Of a DNA stretch of 64,000 nucleotides, positions 41,059-49,256 are shown piece after piece. The stretch is from Spirosoma rigui (GTDB lineage Bacteria; Bacteroidota; Bacteroidia; Cytophagales; Spirosomataceae). The stretch lies in contig NZ_CP020105.1 of the NCBI RefSeq assembly GCF_002067135.1, forward strand, positions 3,348,001-3,412,000, given 5' to 3'. Below the pieces are notes generated by a model, which was not told the origin of the DNA, ran no database searches, and saw nothing but the letters and a program-made list of their open reading frames with translations. The position numbers and the translations under genes were made by a program. How positions within the stretch are numbered: position 1 is the stretch's first letter; every line of letters starts with the position of its first letter.

Positions 41059-42269
41059 TAGATAGCCGCTAAAATCACCGCGCAGGCTTCGCGGATCTGC
41101 TCCTCGGTAATGATCAGCGGTGGGGCGATCCGCATGGAATTGTCGCAGAACAGGAACCAGTCGGTGATGACGCCGTTGGCAATGGCCCGGTCAATGATGG
41201 GTTTCAGTACGGCAAACGATTCGAACTCAACGGCTAGCATCAGCCCTTTTCCGCGAATGGCTTTGATGGCCGGGTGCACCAGCAACTGCCGGAAGAGCTG
41301 GCCTTTGGCTTCGGCCTGCGCGTAAAGTTTCTCGTTCTGAATGACCTGCAGAGTCGCCAAGGAGGCCGCGCAGGAAACCGGGTGCCCGCCAAACGTAGTG
41401 ATATGGCCCAGGATCGGGTTGTTTTTGAAGACGCTCATGATCTCCGCCGAACTGATGAAAGCACCCACCGGCATGCCCCCCCCCATCCCTTTGGCACACA
41501 GGAGTATGTCGGGTATGACCGGCCCGCCGTTCGCCCCGAAGGCTTCAAACGCCCAGAACGTACCTGTCCGGCCAAACCCCGTCTGGATCTCATCAAAAAT
41601 CAGTAAGGCACCCATGTCGGTACAGCGCTGCCGAACGGCCTGTAGGTAGGCCGGGTCGGGCACCCGGATACCTGCTTCGGCCGTGATGACCTCCATGACA
41701 ACTGCGGCCGTAGTAGCGGTGATCTGGTCAATGTCGGCTGTAACACCGTGCCGGATGTGACGAATACCGGGGAGGAGGGGGCGGTAGTTTCGCTTGAAAT
41801 TTTCGTCGCCCGAGAGTGACAACGCACCCTGTGTCGCGCCGTGGTAGGCGTTGATGCAGGAGATGATTTCAGTGCGTCCGGTGTAGCGTTTAGCCAGCTT
41901 CATGGCTCCCTCCACGGCCTCAGTGCCGGAGTTCGTGAAATACACATTGTCGAGGCTGGCGGGTAGTGTACTGGCCAGGGCCTGAGCGAGTTGCGTCTGG
42001 GGCGTCTGCACATATTCACCGTAAACCATCAGGTGCAGGTATTTGTCGAGCTGCTGCTGAATGGCGCTAATAACACTCGGGTGGCGGTGCCCGACGTTGC
42101 TCACGCCGATGCCCGAAATGAGGTCCATATACCGCGTCGACTGACCCGACGGACCTACCGTTGAATAAATATACACTCCTTCGGCCCGGTCGATTTCCAA
42201 CGCTAGGGGGAAATCGGAGGTCTGTGCTACGTGCTGGAAAAATAACTGCCGGTGCGTCACCGTCTGCAT
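41058..42269 (-). CDS. Class III pyridoxal-phosphate aminotransferase
   Basis: 403 aa from ATG 42269; the frame is open a further 400 bases but that part lies antisense to the next gene and is not conserved. NVGHRHPSVISAIQQQL, VYFTNSGTEAVEGAMKLAKRYTGR, AYHGATQGALS, LLIFDEIQTGFGRTG and the PLP lysine in LLCAKGMGGGMPVGAF are intact. It belongs with acetylornithine/ornithine/4-aminobutyrate aminotransferases; the N-terminus is shorter than argD-type proteins, and the substrate is not clear from sequence. It is divergent from the envelope gene at 42316 with only 46 bases between starts. Confidence 0.94.
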   Translation of the reverse strand: MQTVTHRQLFFQHVAQTSDFPLALEIDRAEGVYIYSTVGPSGQSTRYMDLISGIGVSNVGHRHPSVISAIQQQLDKYLHLMVYGEYVQTPQTQLAQALASTLPASLDNVYFTNSGTEAVEGAMKLAKRYTGRTEIISCINAYHGATQGALSLSGDENFKRNYRPLLPGIRHIRHGVTADIDQITATTAAVVMEVITAEAGIRVPDPAYLQAVRQRCTDMGALLIFDEIQTGFGRTGTFWAFEAFGANGGPVIPDILLCAKGMGGGMPVGAFISSAEIMSVFKNNPILGHITTFGGHPVSCAASLATLQVIQNEKLYAQAEAKGQLFRQLLVHPAIKAIRGKGLMLAVEFESFAVLKPIIDRAIANGVITDWFLFCDNSMRIAPPLIITEEQIREACAVILAAI

Positions 42270-42315
42270 AATACGTCGTTCAATGATGTTCGTCAGCAAA
42301 GCAACACCCCCAACC

Positions 42316-43515
42316 ATGAAAACAGTTCTGTTTCTGCTCCTCCTGGGGGCGGTTGCGGGCCGGGCACAGACGCCCGTGATCACGCCCGCCGACGTGCAGC
42401 GTAAGCAGTCGTATCTGATTATGCGGGACAGTTCGGTCGTACGCGGGCGGGTGCTGCGGCAGGATAGCAGCCTGATCACCGTTCGGAAGCGGAACCGCGA
42501 ACTGACGTTCGTGGAAGCCGACCAGCTCGTGCGGGTGGTGGCTAACCGACCTGATAAAGCCGTTGGGTTGGTCGGCTTCCGGCCCATTGGCCCGACGCGC
42601 CGGTTCGTTCTCAAAGATGGAACCCAGATCGAGGGGCAGTTTGTCCGGCGCGACAGTACCATGATCACGGTTCGCAAACGGAACGGCCAGCTGACCTACT
42701 TTGAGCCCGAGCAACTCGCCCGGATGGATACAGTTGCCCTAACCGGAACGGATAGCAGCCGATTCTTCGCCAACCGTTTTGCCCCCTGGCTGTTGACGGG
42801 TTTAACGGCGGTCAATCCAGACAAAGGAAAATTTTACTACCGCAATACCTGGCTGCTGCTCAATGAATTTCAATACGGTATAACCCGCCACTGGAGCATT
42901 GGCGCCCGCTTTGTTGCGCCAATCCCGTATCTAATCCTGGGTGAAGGCTACTTCGGCACCGGCCTGCTGGCTAAAACGGACCCGCAACTCATAACGAAGC
43001 TGAGTGCCTCCGTGGGACCCCGGTTCAGACTAGGTCTGAACACTACCTATCAAGCCGACACGCGAAAGATATACCCGTCCCGGCCGGGCATCTGGACGTT
43101 TCAGGCACTGGCAACGATCGGCAGCAGCCAGCGTAACGTAACGGTAGGTTACGGCATTACGGTGCCGAAAACCAAACTCATCTATTACACCTACCAATCG
43201 GTGTTCTCGTCGGCGGCACCCCAGTATACCTACGTCTATGTCCCGAACCGTACGTTCCTGACCGTCGGTGTCAGCCAGAAAATTACGCCTGGCCTGACGT
43301 TCATCAGCGACAACCTGATCAACCTGGGCCCGCAGAACTACTATAATTTCGCCGAGCGGGCATCGCTATCGGCCGCTCTGCGGATCGACCGCCGGCGGCA
43401 CGCGTTCGATGTAGGGGTGTTCTCGCTCATCTACCAGCACCCGTACCTCTGGGACGGTCACAAAACCCGACTCTTTCCGTATGTCGGTTATAATTTGCTA
43501 ATTGGGCGCGATTAA
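42316..43515 (+). CDS. Putative envelope protein with two repeated beta modules (paralogue of the next gene)
   Basis: 399 aa from ATG 42316, which starts a clean signal peptide (MKTVLFLLLLGAVAGRAQ). Two copies of a roughly 45-residue beta module follow: YLIMRDSSVVRGRVLRQDSSLITVRKRNRELTFVEADQLVRV and RRFVLKDGTQIEGQFVRRDSTMITVRKRNGQLTYFEPEQLARM (in outline). The C-terminal 250 residues look like a small outer-membrane barrel (KGKFYYRNTWLLLNEFQYGITRHWSIGARF...). It is 12 bases upstream of a paralogue with one module. The family is unnamed to me. The module may read as an SH3-like or Sm-like barrel. Confidence 0.82.
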   Translation: MKTVLFLLLLGAVAGRAQTPVITPADVQRKQSYLIMRDSSVVRGRVLRQDSSLITVRKRNRELTFVEADQLVRVVANRPDKAVGLVGFRPIGPTRRFVLKDGTQIEGQFVRRDSTMITVRKRNGQLTYFEPEQLARMDTVALTGTDSSRFFANRFAPWLLTGLTAVNPDKGKFYYRNTWLLLNEFQYGITRHWSIGARFVAPIPYLILGEGYFGTGLLAKTDPQLITKLSASVGPRFRLGLNTTYQADTRKIYPSRPGIWTFQALATIGSSQRNVTVGYGITVPKTKLIYYTYQSVFSSAAPQYTYVYVPNRTFLTVGVSQKITPGLTFISDNLINLGPQNYYNFAERASLSAALRIDRRRHAFDVGVFSLIYQHPYLWDGHKTRLFPYVGYNLLIGRD

Positions 43516-43527
43516 CCCGCCGTACTA

Positions 43528-44427
43528 ATGAACTATCTGTTGCTTATAACCCTGCTCGTGCTGCCCTTCGCGGGAATTGCGCAGGACGAATATTACCCCA
43601 AATCCGGCCAGTCTGTCAAACAGCCGGCTTCTCCAGCCTACATCATTGTGCTGAAAGATGGTACCGAACTGCGGGGCGAAATTCTGCGGCAGGATAGTGT
43701 CGAAGCTGTGATCCGGACCCGTAATCTGGGGGAGGTCCGGGTGAAGTCGGAGCAGATCATCCGGATGGAACGACAGGACAGCAAAGAACCGGGCGGGACC
43801 TATGCCAATCTGTTTCCGCAAACGATGCGGGTGGCTCCAACGGCGTTTTCAGCCGAAAAAGGGCGGCTTTACTACCGGAATTATTATCTCTACATCAGCC
43901 AGTTCGAGTACGGCGTTAATGACAACTGGAGCGTTGGGGCTACGTTTTATTCATTCCTACCCACCAACCTGTTCAGCCTCACTACCAAAGTGTCCCTGCC
44001 GGTAAGTAGCCGGGTTCGGGTAGGGATTAACGCCCAATACGCGGCCGCCCGCTTTGACCGGTATCTCGAGGGGATAGCTTATGTTCAGGGTATTGTCACC
44101 ACCGGCGACCGGCGCAACAACACAACCTACGGCCTGGGGGCCACGGTATCCAACGGCCGGGTGTCGAGTAACCTGGTAGGTACGTTCGGGCTGGTTCGTA
44201 AAGTCAGCCCCAAGCTGACATTTATCAGCGAGAATTTCGTGCTCTTTGGTAACGGTGTCAATCGGTACGTTAGTTTTGCGGGGGTCCTGTCGGGCGGCAT
44301 TCGTTTCGACCGTCGGCGACACGCGTTCGATCTGGCAGCGTACATCCCGCTCGTCTTTGGCCCGGATGTTGACACACCCATTACGGTTATTCCGTACGGC
44401 AGTTATCACCTGCGAATCGGCCAGTGA
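43528..44427 (+). CDS. Putative outer-membrane protein with one beta module (paralogue of the previous gene)
   Basis: 299 aa. Signal peptide MNYLLLITLLVLPFAGIAQD, one copy of the module (IIVLKDGTELRGEILRQDSVEAVIRTRNLGEVRVKSEQIIRM, in outline), then a barrel-like region that aligns with the previous protein (GRLYYRNYYLYISQFEYGVNDNWSVGATFYSF; FDRRRHAFDLAAYIPL). The shared RIDRRRHAFDVGVFSLIYQ-type strand confirms a tandem duplication, with loss or gain of one module. No function known; likely outer membrane. The two genes are 12 bases apart and certainly co-transcribed. Confidence 0.82.
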   Translation: MNYLLLITLLVLPFAGIAQDEYYPKSGQSVKQPASPAYIIVLKDGTELRGEILRQDSVEAVIRTRNLGEVRVKSEQIIRMERQDSKEPGGTYANLFPQTMRVAPTAFSAEKGRLYYRNYYLYISQFEYGVNDNWSVGATFYSFLPTNLFSLTTKVSLPVSSRVRVGINAQYAAARFDRYLEGIAYVQGIVTTGDRRNNTTYGLGATVSNGRVSSNLVGTFGLVRKVSPKLTFISENFVLFGNGVNRYVSFAGVLSGGIRFDRRRHAFDLAAYIPLVFGPDVDTPITVIPYGSYHLRIGQ

Positions 44428-44506
44428 CATAATCGACGGGTTTATCTGACTCGGTACACCGATTTCATGTATTTTCGCCGTTGTAGTCAGACAACCCACC
44501 GTTTCC

Positions 44507-44632
44507 ATGCCCGAAAACCCCACTGGTTTACCGTCTTTTATTCGTTCCTGGTCCCAGCTGTACGCCATCGTCATTGGCAGTCTGGTTGCTGAGATAGTCG
44601 TTTTCTACGCACTAATGCGCTGGCTGTCATGA
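44507..44632 (+). CDS. 41-aa membrane protein coupled to the symporter
   Basis: MPENPTGLPSFIRSWSQLYAI continues into one hydrophobic helix (residues about 18-39) and ends MRWLS. Its stop codon overlaps the symporter's start as ATGA (44629-44632), a translational-coupling arrangement that argues strongly for a real gene. Small membrane partners are known for some SSS transporters (DUF485-type and similar); this one is shorter than those and does not match them. Function is likely as an accessory subunit of the symporter; not shown. Confidence 0.7.
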   Translation: MPENPTGLPSFIRSWSQLYAIVIGSLVAEIVVFYALMRWLS

Positions 44633-46332
44633 GTATAATCGACTGGAGTGTGCTTGTGGTTACCCTGCTGGGCGTTATAGTATATGGCATCGTGCGCAGC
44701 CGGGGCAGTCGGAGTATGGACGATTACCTGCTGGCGGGCCAGTCGCTGCCGTGGTACCACGTAGGTTTGTCGGTGATGGCCACGCAGGCCAGTGCCGTCA
44801 CATTTTTGTCGGCACCGGGGCAGGGCTTTTCCGATGGCATGCGGTTCGTACAGTTTTATTTTGGCTTGCCGCTGGCGATGGTCGTGCTGTCAGTCACCTT
44901 CGTGCCCATCTTCCACCGGCTGAAAGTATTTACGGCCTATGAGTTTCTGGAAAACCGCTTCGATGTGCGGGTCCGGACCCTAACGTCGAGCCTGTTTCTG
45001 CTGCAGCGGGGCCTTTCTACCGGCCTGTCGATCTACGCGCCGGCCATCATATTGTCGACGATTCTGGGCTGGAATATTTACTGGACAAACTTGCTCATGG
45101 GTGGTATTGTGCTGGTCTATACCGTAACGGGTGGGACTAAAGCCATTTCGTACACCCACCTTCAGCAAATGGCTATCGTGACGTTTGCCATGGCGCTGGC
45201 CGGATTCCTGACGGTTAAACTACTGCCCGAAGGCGTTGGCTTCGTCGATGCCCTGCACGTAGCGGGTAAAGCCGGTCGCATGAACCTGATCGATCTGGAG
45301 TTCGATCCCAATAGCCGGTATAACCTCTGGTCGGGATTAATTGGGGGTTTCTTCCTGCAACTATCTTATTTCGGTACCGATCAGTCGCAGGTGGGGCGGT
45401 ACCTGACGGGCGAAACGATCGGGCAGTCCCGGCTGGGCCTGCTCATGAACGGCCTGCTCAAAGTGCCCATGCAGTTCCTGATTTTGCTGGTTGGGGTACT
45501 CGTATTCGTGTTTTACCAGTTCAACCCGGCCCCCGCTTTTTTCAACAAACAGGAAACCGACAAGCTCAGACAAAGCCAGTACGCGGGTGCTTACCAGCTG
45601 GCCGAAATCAAACACCAGAATCTGGCTGTGCAGCGCCAAAAAGCCGTTACCGACATGCAGGTAGCGCTCAAAGCCAACAACGAAGCGGGTCAGGAAGCGG
45701 CCGGGGCGGTACTGCGCGAAACCGACGATGCGCTGAAAGTTGTGAAAGCCGATGTTGTCAAGCTCATTGAAAAGAATAACCCCGCTGCCGACACCAACGA
45801 TGTGAACTACGTATTTCTGCGGTTCGTACTCGACTACCTGCCCCACGGTCTTATTGGCCTGCTGATCGCTGTTATCTTCAGTGCTTCCATGGGTTCCATT
45901 GCCTCAGCGTATAATTCACTGGCGTCGACGACGGTGGTAGATGTGTACAAGCGCCTGGTCCGGGCCGAAGCCGACGATGCGCACTACCTGCGGGCATCGC
46001 GCTGGGCAACGGTCGGGTGGGGGGTATTTTGCATCGTAGTAGCGCAGTTTGCCAACCGGTTGGGTAGCATGATCGAGGCCGTCAATATCCTGGGGTCGCT
46101 GTTTTACGGGGTCATCCTGGGCGTCTTCGTCGTCGCTTTTTATGCCAAATCCATCGGTGGACGCGCTACGTTCTGGGCGACCCTCATTGCCGAAGTGTTT
46201 GTCATTATCAGCTGGTACCTGGACCTGACGGCATTCCTGTGGCTGAACGTCATTGGCTGTCTGCTAGTGGTGGGCATCGCCTGGCTGCTACAGATGGGCA
46301 TCGGTCGCAACGAGCGCACAGCGTCCGCGTAG
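44629..46332 (+). CDS. Sodium:solute symporter (SSS family) with cytoplasmic helical insertion
   Basis: 567 aa with 13 or so membrane segments. SRGSRSMDDYLLAGQSLPWYHVGLSVMATQASAVTFLSAPGQGF (in outline) is the TM1-2 signature with the sodium-site region, and GLLIAVIFSASMGSIASAYNSLASTTVVDVY is the typical TM8 motif. A hydrophilic, coiled-coil-prone insertion of about 95 residues (301-395) is unlike the usual short loop and probably cytoplasmic. The substrate is not identifiable: sugars, organic acids, inositol or others fit. It is translated in coupling with a 41-aa membrane protein. A TATTTTCG sequence near 44469-44477 is a poor -7 match. Confidence 0.93.
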   Translation: MSIIDWSVLVVTLLGVIVYGIVRSRGSRSMDDYLLAGQSLPWYHVGLSVMATQASAVTFLSAPGQGFSDGMRFVQFYFGLPLAMVVLSVTFVPIFHRLKVFTAYEFLENRFDVRVRTLTSSLFLLQRGLSTGLSIYAPAIILSTILGWNIYWTNLLMGGIVLVYTVTGGTKAISYTHLQQMAIVTFAMALAGFLTVKLLPEGVGFVDALHVAGKAGRMNLIDLEFDPNSRYNLWSGLIGGFFLQLSYFGTDQSQVGRYLTGETIGQSRLGLLMNGLLKVPMQFLILLVGVLVFVFYQFNPAPAFFNKQETDKLRQSQYAGAYQLAEIKHQNLAVQRQKAVTDMQVALKANNEAGQEAAGAVLRETDDALKVVKADVVKLIEKNNPAADTNDVNYVFLRFVLDYLPHGLIGLLIAVIFSASMGSIASAYNSLASTTVVDVYKRLVRAEADDAHYLRASRWATVGWGVFCIVVAQFANRLGSMIEAVNILGSLFYGVILGVFVVAFYAKSIGGRATFWATLIAEVFVIISWYLDLTAFLWLNVIGCLLVVGIAWLLQMGIGRNERTASA

Positions 46333-46334
46333 AC

Positions 46335-46362
46335 GTAGAGATGAATCCCTTTGCGTCTCTAC
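46335..46362. repeat. Small hairpin of the GTAGAGA...TCTCTAC type
   Basis: Arms GTAGAGA (46335-46341) and TCTCTAC (46356-46362) with a 14-base loop lie just after the symporter stop. Sequences of the form GTAGAGACGCAA...TCTCTAC are, to my recollection, dispersed repeats in several bacterial genomes. It may also act as a terminator, though no T-tract follows. Confidence 0.45.
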
Positions 46363-46393
46363 ATGCGTCAGCAACCCCTGCGTCATTACGCTG

Positions 46394-47314
46394 CTACTCC
46401 TGCACCTCCAATCGGTAGCCGACGCCGTGGACGGCCGTTATCCGAATGGTGGGGTCGTTCTGAAGCAGCTTACGAAGCCGTGACACAAATACGTCGACGC
46501 TCCGGCCAACGGTAACACCCTCATCTTCCCAAACCAGTTTCAGGATCTGGTTACGTGCCAGCACTTCATTGGGGTGACTGATTAGCAGACGCAGGAGCTT
46601 CGTTTCGCGATACGTCAGGGTATACTGACTGGAACCTGAGGTCAGCAACTGGTTGCCTACATTAAGCCACGACTGCCCAAACCGAATGGCCTGATCCGGT
46701 AACGTACTGGATTGCCCTATCGGCCCAACGACCCGCGCCGACCGACGCCATGCGATGAACGCTATCCCTGAACACAACCCGGCCAGGGCCACCAGCGACC
46801 ACGGCATTGCCGGCTGTGGCGCTGGTGCAACGGGGTGGATAGTAAGCTGGAGAACGTAGCACCCGGCCGCCATTGAACGGCCTTTGCAGGGAATAGGGCT
46901 ACCCGCCAGCAGGTCGGTCAGGCTATACCCAAGTTGCAGCTCACCCCGGGCGCAGTCGAGTACGGCAACATCGTAGGAACCGTTAACCTGGTGAATCCGG
47001 AGCGACTCCTGCAGCAGGGTTGGTAGTGAGTCGTAATTGAACGCCCGGCTGAACGCAACCCGAAATGTACGGTCATTCGGTTGCTCGACAGGCGGAATCC
47101 GTGACGTAGAGTCTCCGGCCAGCCGGAGCAGGTGATGCGCTGTCCGGCGAAGGGCAAGGTTAACTTTTTCGGCTCGGTACGGTCCCGAACCAGCCGATTG
47201 TACTTCGTTTGATCCTGATGTGGTGCCCACAAACCGGACAAATAGCATCCCGACCAGCAACAGTGCTACGCTGCCAGCCAGAATGCGTAAAAAGGGTAGG
47301 TGGGTAATTTTCAT
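46394..47314 (-). CDS. Membrane-bound one-component regulator with C-terminal OmpR-type winged helix
   Basis: 306 aa. TM1 at about residues 10-29, a periplasmic region (30-170) with three cysteines (C121, C143, C152), TM2 at 171-190, then a cytoplasmic OmpR/PhoB winged helix at about 205-304: YTLTYRETKLLRLLISHPNEVLARNQILKLVW, RSVDVFVSRLRKLL and ITAVHGVGYRL. ToxR and CadC place this DNA-binding domain at the N-terminus with one membrane pass; here the order is reversed. It probably senses an envelope signal directly, with no receiver or kinase domain. It lies 22 bases after two small secreted proteins that could be its sensor partners or targets. Confidence 0.88.
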   Translation of the reverse strand: MKITHLPFLRILAGSVALLLVGMLFVRFVGTTSGSNEVQSAGSGPYRAEKVNLALRRTAHHLLRLAGDSTSRIPPVEQPNDRTFRVAFSRAFNYDSLPTLLQESLRIHQVNGSYDVAVLDCARGELQLGYSLTDLLAGSPIPCKGRSMAAGCYVLQLTIHPVAPAPQPAMPWSLVALAGLCSGIAFIAWRRSARVVGPIGQSSTLPDQAIRFGQSWLNVGNQLLTSGSSQYTLTYRETKLLRLLISHPNEVLARNQILKLVWEDEGVTVGRSVDVFVSRLRKLLQNDPTIRITAVHGVGYRLEVQE

Positions 47315-47336
47315 ACGTACAGGAGTGGCGGATAGG

Positions 47337-47774
47337 TTAGCAGCCGGGTCCGAAACTGAAGACGAACAGATTCAATGAGTTTAGCCGGATGGTACGTTTG
47401 GAGCGCATATCGGCCGAACGAATGGGCTCAAGCACCAGCTCATCCCCATAGCGGGCAAAGGGCATGACGGTATCGAGTGGAACGGCGAAGTTGTCTCCCG
47501 TTTCCGCTGAACGAACCTGGCGAACGATGGTACCCTTGCGTCGGAGGTAGAGCCGGAAGGGAACGGATCGCTGATGCTCGGACACCAGGTTGCTTTCCCG
47601 CAAGCCGATGGAACCCCGGGTGTGCAGTGAAAACGTAAAGTAGTCGACAGGACGCCCGTTCAGCGTGACGGCATCGTCATAGAGTGGGGCTGCCGAATGA
47701 GCGTCGGCTGGCCGTATCATCCTGCCTGCGAGAAGAAGCGTTAGCAAAACAATTGAAAATCGGGCTGTTTTCAT
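47337..47774 (-). CDS. Small secreted hypothetical protein
   Basis: 145 aa from ATG 47774 (MKTARFSIVLLTLLLAGRMI), with a signal peptide ending near residue 25. The mature part is beta-rich: VDYFTFSLHTRG, SVPFRLYLRRKGTIVRQV and GDELVLEPI, ending in a single cysteine. It shares the plan and the 'GD-x-L/I-x-L' turn with the next protein upstream. The frame is open to 47828 but earlier codons overlap that upstream gene. It is 22 bases before the regulator gene, in one transcription unit with it. No family recognised. Confidence 0.75.
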   Translation of the reverse strand: MKTARFSIVLLTLLLAGRMIRPADAHSAAPLYDDAVTLNGRPVDYFTFSLHTRGSIGLRESNLVSEHQRSVPFRLYLRRKGTIVRQVRSAETGDNFAVPLDTVMPFARYGDELVLEPIRSADMRSKRTIRLNSLNLFVFSFGPGC

Positions 47775-47793
47775 GGGTGGCGGGGATGGTTGT

Positions 47794-48204
47794 TTACAAA
47801 ACGAGAATTTCATTGTGGGGCAGCACATACTGCCTGTCCGTTGTCAGGAGGATAAGGTGGTCTCCTTTTTTGCAGTTCGCCAAAACGGACTTCACCGGGT
47901 AGTGTCGGTACGTCTGACGGGTATACAGATGTACCGTTCCGGTCGCTTTGTCGCGAATGGCAATGCTGAACTCAACGTTACGGAGCGGCTTTGTCACCGT
48001 TGGTGTCAGTGCGACGGTTTGCACCGTGAGTATACCCGTTGCGGAGGCTGGTAACTGACAGCGCCCTTTTGGACTGTAGCTGGTGACGATCAGTTTATTG
48101 CTGAGGAAAGCCGCCGTACACCGGGAGTACGGCGGTCGGGCTAAACCCGGTGTCGCGGAAAAACAGGCGCTCAACATACCGAAAAAAAGCAGTTGGTGTT
48201 TCAT
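47794..48204 (-). CDS. Small secreted hypothetical protein
   Basis: 136 aa, ATG start, signal peptide (LLFFGMLSACFSATPGLARP). The mature part has three cysteines (near 29, 49, 110) and beta-like segments (TGILTVQTVALTP, EFSIAIRDKATGTVHLY, KKGDHLILLTTDRQYVLPHNEILVL). The similar GDxLxL end suggests distant relation to the neighbouring protein. It is first in the unit with the membrane regulator, behind a TAGGTTTG box (48233-48240) and three direct GTAAAAG-type repeats (48273-48300), which may be the regulator's binding sites. Function unknown. Confidence 0.78.
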   Translation of the reverse strand: MKHQLLFFGMLSACFSATPGLARPPYSRCTAAFLSNKLIVTSYSPKGRCQLPASATGILTVQTVALTPTVTKPLRNVEFSIAIRDKATGTVHLYTRQTYRHYPVKSVLANCKKGDHLILLTTDRQYVLPHNEILVL

Positions 48205-48232
48205 GGTGCTGTGCGTTTGGAATGTGATGAGA

Positions 48233-48240
48233 CAAACCTA
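48233..48240 (-). promoter_or_regulatory. Candidate -7 element before the secreted-protein/regulator unit
   Basis: TAGGTTTG on the minus strand, 28 bases before the ATG at 48204. There is no TTG at -33, as in promoters that need an activator. Confidence 0.5.
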
Positions 48241-48272
48241 CATTGGTTGCCAGCGTTGGCCATGAAACAGTC

Positions 48273-48300
48273 GTAAAAGAGTGTAAAGGAAATGTAAAAG
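48273..48300. promoter_or_regulatory. Three direct repeats, candidate OmpR-type binding site
   Basis: GTAAAAG (48273-48279), GTAAAGG (48283-48289) and GTAAAAG (48294-48300) are spaced 10 and 11 bases apart. They sit about 33-60 bases upstream of the -7-like box, the usual place for OmpR/PhoB-type activators, which bind direct repeats on one face of the helix. Confidence 0.6.
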
Positions 48301-48322
48301 TATGTTTTTGGTCTGATAAACA

Positions 48323-48371
48323 ACGGGTTGGTTAGTGTGCGACTGATTCATACGCCTGTTAACCAACCCGT
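48323..48371 (-). terminator. Inverted repeat downstream of the LytTR regulator gene
   Basis: 12-bp perfect arms ACGGGTTGGTTA (48323-48334) and TAACCAACCCGT (48360-48371) with a 25-base loop. It lies 34 bases past the stop of the response regulator gene. No T-tract, so termination strength is uncertain. Confidence 0.55.
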
Positions 48372-48404
48372 CGTTAGCCTGGGGCTTTCACTCATAATCG
48401 ACTC

Positions 48405-49097
48405 CTACAGCACCAGACGGGCCCGGATAGCCGCAACGGCTTCGTCGTAGGAAGCCCCGATGGGAATCGTCTGGTTGGCGACCGTAATCTCCTGCCGGGC
48501 TATTTTCGTAATCTTACCGACGGCCACGCAAAACGACCGGTGTACGCGCACGAACTGCTCGGGAGGCAGGTGCTGCAGTAGATCGGTCATGGTCTGGCGA
48601 CTGAGCAGCTTGCGGTTGGTAAGCACCAGCGAGAGGTAGTTGCCCTCGGCTTCGATGTACAAAATATCATCCAGCAACACTTTTTCTTCTTCGTAGCCCG
48701 TCTTGACAAACAAGTAATCCGGCGTGTTTCCCGCCCGATGAGCGTGCATGTCGAGGGCTTTGGTACAGGCTTTTAAAAAACGGGGTAGTGAGAAGGGTTT
48801 AAGCAGGTAATCCACGGCGTCCAGTTCAAAGCCCTGTACCGCAAATTCCGAGTAAGCCGTAGTAAAGATTACCATCGGTACCCTGGGCAGGCATTTTACC
48901 ACGTCCAGCCCCGAGATGTCGGGCATCTTGATGTCGAGAAACAGCAGGTCGATACGGTTGGTTTGCAGGTAGGTAATGGCGTCGAATGCATCGGTGAAAA
49001 CGGCTTTCAGATCCAGAAACGGGACTTTGGCCGCGTGAAGCCTGATAATGTCCAGCGCTTTGGGTTCGTCGTCGATGGCAATGGCGGTCAGCGGCAT
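48405..49097 (-). CDS. LytTR-family response regulator
   Basis: 230 aa from ATG 49097; nine further codons upstream are open but not conserved. Receiver domain: acidic pair in IAIDDEPKAL, phospho-acceptor D55 in LLFLDIKMPDISG, and the conserved TAYSEFAVQGFELDAVDYLLKPFS. The LytTR DNA-binding domain (about residues 130-228) includes YIEAEGNYLSLVL and FVRVHRSFCVAVGKI. It pairs with the LytS-type kinase 1.3 kb upstream, separated from it by a small secreted-protein gene. A TATCTTTG box (49178-49185) could provide a separate promoter. Confidence 0.95.
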   Translation of the reverse strand: MPLTAIAIDDEPKALDIIRLHAAKVPFLDLKAVFTDAFDAITYLQTNRIDLLFLDIKMPDISGLDVVKCLPRVPMVIFTTAYSEFAVQGFELDAVDYLLKPFSLPRFLKACTKALDMHAHRAGNTPDYLFVKTGYEEEKVLLDDILYIEAEGNYLSLVLTNRKLLSRQTMTDLLQHLPPEQFVRVHRSFCVAVGKITKIARQEITVANQTIPIGASYDEAVAAIRARLVL

Positions 49098-49177
49098 TGG
49101 GTTGATTCGTTTAAGTAGGGCCACCGGTCCTGACGGAAGACCAGTACTACTGCTGATCGGGCTATTGGCGGTTTCCT

Positions 49178-49185
49178 CAAAGATA
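49178..49185 (-). promoter_or_regulatory. Candidate -7 element of the response regulator gene
   Basis: TATCTTTG on the minus strand, 80 bases before the ATG at 49097, in a 159-base gap. An imperfect short hairpin followed by T7 (about 49209-49233) lies just before it and may end the secreted-protein transcript. Confidence 0.35.
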
Positions 49186-49256
49186 AACGGAGCGCCGTCA
49201 TCTCCCGGAAAAAAAGCTGGCGGGGAGCCGGTTCGCAGCGGAGAGGGGTACCTATT

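Noticed and set aside
41058-42677. Longer aminotransferase reading frame to 42677
   Set aside because: The extra 136 codons lie antisense to the envelope gene and are arginine/threonine-rich; conserved sequence starts at ATG 42269.
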